A DNA stretch of 64,000 nucleotides from Streptomyces sp. R302 (GTDB lineage: Bacteria > Actinomycetota > Actinomycetes > Streptomycetales > Streptomycetaceae), in contig NZ_JABBGE010000002.1 in NCBI RefSeq assembly GCF_012927245.1, positions 310,001-374,000 of the forward strand, written 5' to 3'. The notes under the pieces were generated by a model, which had not been told where the DNA came from, did not search any database, and saw only the letters and a program-made list of their open reading frames with translations. The position numbers and the translations under genes were made by a program. This document shows, in pieces, positions 1 through 7,542 of this stretch (its first letter is position 1; each line of letters opens with the position of its first letter).

Positions 1-1
1 G

Positions 2-934
2 ACCGCCGAGGACATCCACGAGCGAGTCCGCGCCCGCTTCCCGGAACTCCTCGACGAGCGGGGCGGCCACTCGCTGCCGAAGGACGGCCGGCTGACGAAG
101 GCCCTGAAGGCCGCCGGTTTCGACCTGGAGCTGTCGACCCGGGCGGGCACCCCCCGTATCTCCCGCTATCTGCCGCGGCAGACCAAGGACGACTCGAGCT
201 TCCTGTCCCTCGGGAACCTGCGGAAGCCGACCGCCTTCCTGTCCGAGCACCGTTACGCCGACGACGTACAGCTCGCGGGCGCGGTGACGGCGGAGGAGCG
301 GCTGCTCGCCTCGGCGCCCCGGGACGGCTTCCGGGTCCTGACCGTCCGGACCGGTCTCGCGACGGAGGCGGTGGAGGAGGTCACGGGTTCGCGCTTCGGG
401 GCGGAGCCCGTCTCGGTGACCGAGCTGTTCCTCGACGCCCTGCACGAGCTGGTGGACCGGCGGCCCAAGCCGACGTGGGAGACGATCCTTCGCGCGGATG
501 TGGCCGAGCCGGGTTCGAAGGCAGCGATGAAGTTCGCCGAGTACGCGGGGACGGCGTGGGGCGCCGTGGAGCCCCGGCTGGGCGAGCTGCTCACGGGCGG
601 GGCGCGGGTCCCGCTGTTCCTGACGGACGCGGGTGCGCTGGCGCGGTACGACGCGATGGGCGTCCTGAACCGGCTCGCGGAGCGGTCACGCGGCGGCGGA
701 CGCGGCCTGTGGCTGCTGTGCCCGCAGGACGACCCGGCGCGGCCGCCTAGGCTGGGAACGGTGGCCGTGCCGTATCAGGCGGGGCTCGGCGAATGGGTGG
801 TGCTCCCGGACGCGTGGGTGGAGAACGCCCACCGGTCGGGTGGGCAGCGCCGCGACGGTTTCGGAACGACGAGTACGACGGATACGACGAGTCCTATGGG
901 TACGACGGGGAACTGGGGAGACGAGGCGAAGTGA
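2..934 (+). CDS. pglW: BREX-2 kinase PglW, C-terminal part (5' truncated by window)
   Basis: The frame is open from base 2 and ends at TGA 932-934, so only about 310 C-terminal residues are visible. PglW in Streptomyces is a serine/threonine kinase of roughly 1,500 residues belonging to the phage growth limitation (BREX type 2) system. The kinase domain itself lies outside the window. The visible part holds a region with helicase-accessory-like character and a low-complexity tail rich in Thr, Ser and Gly just before the stop. The identification rests mainly on the next gene: the stop overlaps the pglX start (GTGA at 931-934), the usual translationally coupled pglW-pglX arrangement. Sequence alone would not name this fragment; the context does. 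Confidence 0.82.
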   Translation, partial: TAEDIHERVRARFPELLDERGGHSLPKDGRLTKALKAAGFDLELSTRAGTPRISRYLPRQTKDDSSFLSLGNLRKPTAFLSEHRYADDVQLAGAVTAEERLLASAPRDGFRVLTVRTGLATEAVEEVTGSRFGAEPVSVTELFLDALHELVDRRPKPTWETILRADVAEPGSKAAMKFAEYAGTAWGAVEPRLGELLTGGARVPLFLTDAGALARYDAMGVLNRLAERSRGGGRGLWLLCPQDDPARPPRLGTVAVPYQAGLGEWVVLPDAWVENAHRSGGQRRDGFGTTSTTDTTSPMGTTGNWGDEAK

Positions 935-3900
935 TCGACCGCGATGCGTTGAAGGCCGACCTGATCAAGCAGGTCAAGGCGGTCGAGGCGGATCTCGGCA
1001 GGCAGGTGAAGGACGGCGAGGGCGTCGCCAAGCCGCTGCTGGCCGAGTACAAGAAGGCGCTGAAGGCCGACCCCCGGGGGACGGTCGAGTGGGACGCCTG
1101 GCTGGAGCCCCGCCTCGCCGAGTACGCGGACGACCGCGCCGAGCGCATTCGCGTGGCCGGACGGCTGCTGAACGAGCACGACCGGGCGTTCTCGCTGGGG
1201 CGTACGGCGGAGTCGTGGAACTCGTGGCTGTACGGCACCCCGCAGATCTCCGGCCGCATCACGCAGGTGGCGGTGGCGTGGGTCCTCGGCACGGTGTTCG
1301 TCCGCTTCTGCGAGGACAACCTGCTGATCCCCGAGCCGTACCTGGCGGGCCCGGACGAGGAGCGCCGCGACCTGGCGGAGGCGCGGTACGCGCAGTACGT
1401 GGAGGAGGAGCAGGACCCGACGTTCCGTGGCTGGCTGGAGCGGGCCTTCAAGGAGATCGGTGAGGGCGAGGCCGGCAAGCTGCTGTTCAACCGGCAGCGC
1501 AACCCGCTGTACCAGATCCCGATCTCGCACGACGGCGCGCGGGCGCTGGTGGAGTTCTGGCGGGAGCGGGACGAGGCGGGCCGGCTGGTCCACGACTTCA
1601 CCGACCCTCTGAACGAGGACGGCACGGAGGGGTGGGACACCCGGTTCCTGGGGGACCTGTACCAGGACCTGTCAGAGGCCGCGCGGAAGACGTACGCGCT
1701 GCTGCAGACGCCGGAGTTCGTGGAGGAGTTCATCCTCGACCGGACGATGGGGCCGGTGGTGCGGGAGATGGGCGGGCGCGTCGGCGAGCTGAAGATGATC
1801 GACCCCACGTGCGGGTCGGGTCACTTCGTGCTCGGCGCATTCCGGAGGATGGTGCGGCTGCTGGCCGAGCGGCAGCCGGGCATGGAGCTGCACGCGCGGG
1901 TGCGGATGGCGCTGGACGCGGTGCACGGTGTCGATATCAACCCGTTCGCGGTGGCCATCGCGCGATTCCGGTTGCTGATGGCGGCGATGGCGGCGGCGAA
2001 TGTGCGGACGCTGGGGGAAGCGTCGCAGTACGACTGGCCGGTGCACCTGGCAGTGGGCGACTCGCTGATCAAGGTGCGTCAGACGGAGCTCGGCATCCTA
2101 GGGACAACGGGGCTGCAGGGTGAACTCGAGTTCGTTACGGATGAGACGGACAAGCTGGCGGAGTTCTCGTATGCGACAGAGGACATCCACGAGGAGGAAT
2201 TCAAGGGGATCTTGGAGCAGGGGCGGTATGACGTGGTGGTGGGGAACCCGCCCTACATCACCGTCAAGGATAAGAAGCTGAACGCACTGTACCGGGACTT
2301 GTACAAGTCCTGCGCGGGCAAGTACGCATTGTCGGTACCCTTTGCCGAGCGGTTCTTCCAGTTGGCGAAGGCGGGAGAGCCTAACGGGCGCGGGTACGGG
2401 ATGGTCGGACAGATCACCGCCAACTCGTTCATGAAGAGAGAGTTCGGCACCAAGCTGATCGAAGAATACTTCGCGCACAAAGTTGAACTTATGGAGGTTA
2501 TCGACACCTCTGGCGCCTACATTCCAGGCCACGGAACACCAACCGTGATCTTGGTTGGCCGACGGCGTGCTGGCAGTAGGCGAGGCGAGACGATCCGCAC
2601 TGTACGTAGCGTGCAGGGCGAGCCGTCCACACCAGAGAGGGGGCAGGAAGGGTTGGTCTGGAAGGCGATCAAGAGTCACATCGACACCCCTGACCATCCA
2701 TCCAATCGCTGGGTTTCCGTGAGCGACCTAAACCGCGAGACCAGCTTTGGCAAGCAGCCATGGATTCTCACCGACGGCGGCTTGGAGATGATTCATAGAA
2801 TCGACCAGGCGAAGCAGGGGAGGCTGAATCGAGATATCGCCCGGATAGGGTTCTACGGCATCATGGGGGCAGACGACGCCATGGCTGCACCGCCGCGAGC
2901 CTTTCAGCGGATCAACGCGGAGAGCGCTGCGGTGAGACAACTCGTAGTCGGGGATGAAGTACGGGACTTTGACTTCGCTGCCGGCGATCTCGCGTTCCAT
3001 CCCTACGACATGAACCGTAACCTCTCACAACTAGCATCCTTCCCCCGACTGGCTCGATGGCTTTGGCCCAACCGCACAGAGCTAGGAAATCGCGCCACCT
3101 TCTCTAGAGGAACCTACTTCGGAGATGGACGCCCTTGGTGGGAGTGGCATCAGCTTCCCAAGGATGAGGCAGCACATAATTGGTCGATCGCGTTCTCATT
3201 CGTATCTACACACAACCACTTTACGTTGGATCGAGACGGGAAGGCATTTAACAGGTCGGCGCCACTTATCAAGCTGCGGAAGGAGGCAAGCAAAGACGAG
3301 CATCTGCGACTGCTTGGACTACTTAACAGCTCCACCGCTTGCTTCTGGCTTAAGCAGGTAAGCCACAACAAGGGAAGCACCGTGGATTCTCAGGGTGCGC
3401 GACAGTCTACAATCCCGTTTGAAGACTTCTACGAGTTCACCGGTACAAAGCTCCAACAATTCCCACTTCCGCGGAACTATCCCACCCGCCTTGCTAGCTC
3501 TCTTGAATCCCTGGCACAAGAGCATGCGGCGGTCAGCCCTTCAGCGCTGACCGCCCTCTCTGTCCCCACTCCTACGAATAGCGACTTCCACAACGCCTGC
3601 GCTAAGTGGGCGGCTTGTCGAGCCCGGATGATCGCGCTCCAGGAGGAGCTGGATTGGCAGGTGTACTCGCTCTACAACCTGCATCCCGAGGACCTGCGGG
3701 CACCCGAAGCTGAGGTGCCTGAGCTTTCGCTTGGTGAGCGGGCCTTTGAGATCGTGCTGGCGCGGCGGGTCGAGGCCGGCGAGGCTTCGGGTGAGTGGTT
3801 CAAGCGGCATGGGTCGACCCCCATCACCGAGATGCCCGACCACTGGTCCGACGCGTACAAGGCCGTCGTGCAGAAGCGCATCGACGCCATCGAGAACAGC

Positions 3901-4746
3901 CGTGCCATCGGCATGATCGAGCGGCCCGAGTACAAGCGCCGCTGGGCAACCGAGGGCTGGGACGTGCTCCAGGAGCGGGCGCTCAAGGCATGGCTGCTCG
4001 ACCGGATCGAGACGCGCGAGTACTGGTTCGACGAGAACGGTCAGCCGACCATCCTCACCCTCAACCAGGTCACCGACGTGCTCTCGCGCGACGAGGACTT
4101 CGTGTCCGTTGCCGAGATCTACGCCCCCCGCCAGGAACTCGCGACCGTCGTATCCGACCTCCTCTCCGACGAGCACGTCCCCTTCCTCGCCGTCCTGCGC
4201 TACAAGCCCGCCGCCCTCAAGAAGCGCGCGGACTGGGAGCACGTCTGGGACCTGCAGCGGAAGGAGGACGCGGAGACCGACGAGTTCGAGAAGCGGAAGA
4301 TCCGCGACTCGATTCCCGTACCGCCCAAGTACACCTCGGCGGACTTCCTCAAGCCCTCCTACTGGCGTGCGCGCGGCAAGCTCGACGTGCCCAAGGAGCG
4401 GTTCATCTCGTACGCGACCGGGGCGACCTCCGGTACACCTCAGCTCTTCGGCTGGGCCGGCTGGGATCACCGTGAGCAGGCACAGGCACTGTCCACGTAC
4501 TTCACCGTCCACGACGAGCTGTCCGCCGAGGAACTGACCCCGCTCCTCGCCGGCCTCCTCGAACTGCAGCCCTGGCTCACCCAGTGGCACAACGAGTTCG
4601 ACGGCCTGTATGGCGGCTCCCCCGCGGCCTTCTTCGAGGGTTACCGAGCCGCCAAGCAGGGCGAACTCGGCCTGACCGACGACGACCTGCGGGCGTGGCG
4701 ACCCCCGGCTGCGGCCCGCCGAGGCCGACGGCCCGCCAAGGGCTGA
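931..4746 (+). CDS. pglX: BREX-2 adenine-specific DNA methyltransferase PglX
   Basis: An N6-adenine methyltransferase of about 1,271 residues. In BREX it marks host DNA, and it is also needed to restrict phage. The SAM-binding motif I reads DPTCGSGHF at residues 291-299 and the catalytic motif IV reads NPPY at 439-442. The GTG start at 931 overlaps the pglW stop and has GGAGACGAGG upstream; the open frame reaches back to 793 but there it overlaps pglW. The region around 2120-3620, mainly the target-recognition part, is visibly poorer in GC and uses codons rare in Streptomyces (AGA at 2437, 2797, 2935 and 3106), while both flanks are normal. That suggests the specificity domain was exchanged by transfer. 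I saw no homopolymer tract longer than six, so phase variation is not obvious. Confidence 0.95.
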   Translation: MIDRDALKADLIKQVKAVEADLGRQVKDGEGVAKPLLAEYKKALKADPRGTVEWDAWLEPRLAEYADDRAERIRVAGRLLNEHDRAFSLGRTAESWNSWLYGTPQISGRITQVAVAWVLGTVFVRFCEDNLLIPEPYLAGPDEERRDLAEARYAQYVEEEQDPTFRGWLERAFKEIGEGEAGKLLFNRQRNPLYQIPISHDGARALVEFWRERDEAGRLVHDFTDPLNEDGTEGWDTRFLGDLYQDLSEAARKTYALLQTPEFVEEFILDRTMGPVVREMGGRVGELKMIDPTCGSGHFVLGAFRRMVRLLAERQPGMELHARVRMALDAVHGVDINPFAVAIARFRLLMAAMAAANVRTLGEASQYDWPVHLAVGDSLIKVRQTELGILGTTGLQGELEFVTDETDKLAEFSYATEDIHEEEFKGILEQGRYDVVVGNPPYITVKDKKLNALYRDLYKSCAGKYALSVPFAERFFQLAKAGEPNGRGYGMVGQITANSFMKREFGTKLIEEYFAHKVELMEVIDTSGAYIPGHGTPTVILVGRRRAGSRRGETIRTVRSVQGEPSTPERGQEGLVWKAIKSHIDTPDHPSNRWVSVSDLNRETSFGKQPWILTDGGLEMIHRIDQAKQGRLNRDIARIGFYGIMGADDAMAAPPRAFQRINAESAAVRQLVVGDEVRDFDFAAGDLAFHPYDMNRNLSQLASFPRLARWLWPNRTELGNRATFSRGTYFGDGRPWWEWHQLPKDEAAHNWSIAFSFVSTHNHFTLDRDGKAFNRSAPLIKLRKEASKDEHLRLLGLLNSSTACFWLKQVSHNKGSTVDSQGARQSTIPFEDFYEFTGTKLQQFPLPRNYPTRLASSLESLAQEHAAVSPSALTALSVPTPTNSDFHNACAKWAACRARMIALQEELDWQVYSLYNLHPEDLRAPEAEVPELSLGERAFEIVLARRVEAGEASGEWFKRHGSTPITEMPDHWSDAYKAVVQKRIDAIENSRAIGMIERPEYKRRWATEGWDVLQERALKAWLLDRIETREYWFDENGQPTILTLNQVTDVLSRDEDFVSVAEIYAPRQELATVVSDLLSDEHVPFLAVLRYKPAALKKRADWEHVWDLQRKEDAETDEFEKRKIRDSIPVPPKYTSADFLKPSYWRARGKLDVPKERFISYATGATSGTPQLFGWAGWDHREQAQALSTYFTVHDELSAEELTPLLAGLLELQPWLTQWHNEFDGLYGGSPAAFFEGYRAAKQGELGLTDDDLRAWRPPAAARRGRRPAKG

Positions 4747-4752
4747 GCCCTG

Positions 4753-4794
4753 ACGGTGGTTCCTCCTCCCCCGAGCGGGAGGAGGAACCACCGT
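4753..4794. terminator. Perfect-stem bidirectional terminator after pglX
   Basis: An 18-bp perfect inverted repeat, arms 4753-4770 and 4777-4794 (left arm ACGGTGGTTCCTCCTCCC), with a 6-nt loop. It lies seven bases after the pglX stop and three bases from the stop of the convergent Uma2 gene, so it probably ends transcription from both sides. There is no clear U-tract, which is common in Streptomyces. Confidence 0.85.
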
Positions 4795-4796
4795 CG

Positions 4797-5390
4797 TCAG
4801 CGCCCCGGCTGCGCGCCGTAGAGCGGTAGGCCCATCGTGGTGAGGTCGCCTCCCAGCTCCTCCGGGAGCGGCACCTCCTCGCCGTACTTCCCGTGGGCAA
4901 CCGCCCTGTACTCGCCCTCTCCCGGACGGGTGGACAACGACCGCGTGCCCGTACGCGGATCGATCCGCAGCAGCCGGGCAACACGCGCGACCGCGTACCA
5001 GGCGGTCATCTCGTTGATGCCCTTCAGCCGCTCGCCCCGCGAAATCACCTCCACCGCCAGCTCGACAGCGTCCGCGTCCAGCAACCAGCCGTCCTCGTCC
5101 TTGAACGAGCGCGGCCCGATGGACAGGTCCGGGATCGAGTAGTCGTCCGGATCCCCGGGCATGGGGACGGAGACGTTCTCGTACGCCTCGTACGTGGCGG
5201 CGAGGCCGGGACGGATGGCGTCGCGCAGGTCGATGACGATCCCAGCGTGCTTGCCGCTGGGGCTCGGGGACACCACGAGCTGTCCCCCGATGATCTCCAC
5301 GCGCACGCCCGTCGCCTGCTCGATCTTCTCTGCGACTACGCGCAGGTGTCCGCGACGGACAGGGATGGGGTGGGAGGTCGGTCCGGCCAA
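4797..5390 (-). CDS. Uma2-family (DUF820) putative endonuclease
   Basis: A protein of 197 residues resembling the Uma2 family, which has a PD-(D/E)XK nuclease fold. PDLSI around residues 87-91 and VEVIS at 113-117 fit the family pattern PD...EVxS, but the later lysine is not clear, so activity is uncertain. The TTG start at 5390 has GGAGAAG eight bases upstream; no better ATG lies in frame. It runs leftward against pglX. Uma2 genes are very numerous in Streptomyces and mostly of unknown role, so its place in the BREX locus does not prove a defence function. Confidence 0.75.
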   Translation of the reverse strand: MAGPTSHPIPVRRGHLRVVAEKIEQATGVRVEIIGGQLVVSPSPSGKHAGIVIDLRDAIRPGLAATYEAYENVSVPMPGDPDDYSIPDLSIGPRSFKDEDGWLLDADAVELAVEVISRGERLKGINEMTAWYAVARVARLLRIDPRTGTRSLSTRPGEGEYRAVAHGKYGEEVPLPEELGGDLTTMGLPLYGAQPGR

Positions 5391-5461
5391 GATGGCTTCT
5401 CCATCGCCTGCGTGGAGCGAGTACGGGGCAGGATGTGATCGAGACGACTGCGCGTTTCACG

Positions 5462-6076
5462 CTACGGCAGCATCCGTACCGCCAGCGGCTCCGCCGCAGG
5501 CACCCTCAGCAGTGGCCCGTCGTCCAGTCGCAGCACGACCGCCAGCCCGCCCGTCGCGTACCGCTCCGTTTCCACGCTCTGAACCGTGCGCCACTGGCCC
5601 CACACCCGTACGGACTGCCCCGCCCGCACGGTGACGGCCGCGACCTCTGTCGTCCTCGGCGGAGGTGTCAGCTCCGGAGCCTTCAGCTCCGCCCAGACCG
5701 TCTTCCCGATTCCGCCGGCGCGGGGGCTGACGCCCCACCTGTACGTGAGTGCGTCCACGATCTGGAGACCTCGCCCCTGGGTGTCGTACTCCCCGGGCTC
5801 TTGGATCTCCGGGCACCCCTCCCCCGCGTCGCTCACCTCCAGGCGGAGGAGCCCGTCCGTCGTGGTGTGCGCGATCCGGATGCCCACCTGCCGGTCGCTG
5901 GGCACGCGCACGCACAGCGCGTTCGTGACGAGCTCGGAGAGGACGAGCACCGCGGTTTCCGCGATGTCCTGGCCCGCGCCCCAGTCCCCCAGCACCGCGT
6001 GCAGCACCGCCCTCGCTCTGGGCGCGCTGCGGGGGCGGCGGGAAAGGCGGAAGGCGACTTCGTTGAGTGTGGTCAT
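5462..6076 (-). CDS. ATP-binding protein, anti-sigma/HATPase_c_2 type
   Basis: A protein of 204 residues with a GHKL-type ATPase fold like the RsbW/SpoIIAB anti-sigma factors. The N box reads ELVTNA at 48-53, the G1 box DAGEG at 83-87 and the G2 box GRGLQIV at 101-107. The C-terminal 70 residues form an extra beta-rich segment of unknown role. The ATG at 6074-6076 has AGGGGG eight bases upstream. It is divergent from the WhiJ-like regulator at 6252; HTH, DUF397 and ATP-binding genes of this kind recur together in Streptomyces as developmental regulatory sets. The partner sigma or regulator is not known from sequence. Confidence 0.85.
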   Translation of the reverse strand: MTTLNEVAFRLSRRPRSAPRARAVLHAVLGDWGAGQDIAETAVLVLSELVTNALCVRVPSDRQVGIRIAHTTTDGLLRLEVSDAGEGCPEIQEPGEYDTQGRGLQIVDALTYRWGVSPRAGGIGKTVWAELKAPELTPPPRTTEVAAVTVRAGQSVRVWGQWRTVQSVETERYATGGLAVVLRLDDGPLLRVPAAEPLAVRMLP

Positions 6077-6157
6077 GGTGCAACCCCCTGAGGGTCAACG
6101 GTCCACCGACATCGAGTAGCCGGTGCCATGACCAGGAGGATGGCCCGACATCACACG

Positions 6158-6177
6158 AATCTGCAACGTTGCAGATT
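6158..6177. promoter_or_regulatory. Perfect 20-bp palindrome, likely operator of the WhiJ-like regulator
   Basis: AATCTGCAACGTTGCAGATT is a perfect palindrome in the 175-bp divergent gap between the ATP-binding gene (start 6076) and the HTH gene (start 6252). The gap is unusually AT-rich for this genome. The position suits a site where the HTH protein controls both directions. The binding protein is inferred from position only. Confidence 0.7.
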
Positions 6178-6251
6178 GAGTTGGAATCAAAGTTCGCCTT
6201 TTCGAGTTAATCCAACCCCCTAGAGGCTCTCGCTCTGCTAGACGTGTTGCC

Positions 6252-7136
6252 ATGCTTGCGAAGAGCGCCACCACGAACGCGTCAACGGTCCTTGGCCGCC
6301 AACTCGGCGATGAGCTGCGCCGTTTGCGGGAGGCTTCCGGACTCACAACCGCCCAAGCGGCGGAGGCGCTCGATTGCACCAAGGGCAAGATCAGCCGTAT
6401 CGAGAACGGCCGGGTGGCTGTCCGACTGCCGGACCTCACTGCGATGTTGCACGCCTATCGGGTGTCCGACGAAGACGTACGGACTCGACTGAGCGCCCTG
6501 GCCAGGAAGGCCAACCGGCGCCGCAGGGAGGGATGGTGGAACCAGTACGGGTCCGTACTGGCGGACACCTATCGCGACTACATCGCCTTGGAAGCCATGG
6601 CGGGCTCCATCCGCACCTTCCAGGCGCAGCTGATCCCTGGGCTCCTCCAGATTCCGGACTACATCCGGGCCGTGACCGTGGCCTCCCAGCAATGGCAGAC
6701 AGGCGACGAGATCGAGAAGTTCGTCCAAGTGCGCCTCGCTCGCCAGGAGCGGCTCACGGGTGACTCTCCGCTGGAGCTCTGGGCCGTCCTCTCCGAGGGT
6801 GTGCTGCTGCAGCAAGTCGGTGGAGGGCAGGTTATGCGGGAACAGCTGGAGCACCTGCTGGCCGCCGCCGAGTTCCCCAACGTGACCATCCAGGTGCTGC
6901 CGTTCTCCCGCGGAGCGCATGCGAGTATGTTCGGGCCGTACGTAGTGCTGGGGTTCCGTGAGGAGGGGGCGCTCGACGTGGTGCTGGCGGACAACCCGAC
7001 CGGCTCCATCTGGTTGGAGAGGGAGGCCGAGGTCTCTCGCTACCAGGACCTGTTCGATGCCGCGCGCACATCCGCTCTTTCTCCTGTGGAATCCCGTGCT
7101 GTCATCCAGCGCAGGGCCAAGGAGCACAGACCATGA
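6252..7136 (+). CDS. WhiJ/Scr1-like HTH regulator (XRE HTH plus DUF5753)
   Basis: A protein of 294 residues. Residues about 16-72 form an XRE-type helix-turn-helix (LGDELRRLREASGLTTAQAA and a following KGKISRIENG). Residues about 100-285 match the DUF5753 region found in WhiJ-like and Scr1-family regulators of actinomycetes. These proteins pair with a small DUF397 protein, thought to act as antagonist or antitoxin-like partner. Here the DUF397 gene starts within the stop codon (ATGA at 7133-7136), which implies coupled translation. The regulon is unknown; its position just upstream of pglY makes control of that operon possible but untested. Confidence 0.88.
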   Translation: MLAKSATTNASTVLGRQLGDELRRLREASGLTTAQAAEALDCTKGKISRIENGRVAVRLPDLTAMLHAYRVSDEDVRTRLSALARKANRRRREGWWNQYGSVLADTYRDYIALEAMAGSIRTFQAQLIPGLLQIPDYIRAVTVASQQWQTGDEIEKFVQVRLARQERLTGDSPLELWAVLSEGVLLQQVGGGQVMREQLEHLLAAAEFPNVTIQVLPFSRGAHASMFGPYVVLGFREEGALDVVLADNPTGSIWLEREAEVSRYQDLFDAARTSALSPVESRAVIQRRAKEHRP

Positions 7137-7336
7137 TCAGCGGACGCCACGGAACGCCGGACCTGACGGGCGCGAAGTGGCGCACCAGCACGTACAGCGG
7201 TGGGAACAACGAGTGCGTAGAGGTCGCCCCCAACCTCCCCCACCTAGTCCCCGTCCGCGACAGCAAGCGTCCCGCCGGCCCCGCCCTCGCCTTCACCCCC
7301 CAGGCATGGCGCGTCTTCCTCTCTCACCTGGGCTGA
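7133..7336 (+). CDS. DUF397 small protein, partner of the WhiJ-like regulator
   Basis: A protein of 67 residues with the DUF397 hallmarks WRTSTYSGGNNECVEVA and VRDSK near the middle. It overlaps the preceding regulator gene by four bases, so the two are very probably co-translated. In known actinomycete sets the DUF397 protein binds its cognate HTH regulator; the specific role here is inferred from that. The next gene, pglY, starts 206 bases downstream, and I see no strong hairpin between them, so read-through into pglY is possible. Confidence 0.87.
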   Translation: MISGRHGTPDLTGAKWRTSTYSGGNNECVEVAPNLPHLVPVRDSKRPAGPALAFTPQAWRVFLSHLG

Positions 7337-7542
7337 CCCGCCGCCCCTTACACCCCCGCCGTGTCACCCCCACCGGTTACGATCGAGGCGGGCCACAGGC
7401 CGTGACAGCAGGAACGCCGGTCGACAGGCACTCCCCGAGACCGTACGCGCACCGCGCGTGAAGCTCGGGGTGCCGCCCGCGCCATCCGTCACCCTGTCGC
7501 CCGTACGTACACGCCGGAGACAACAGGAGACGCGAGACAGAC

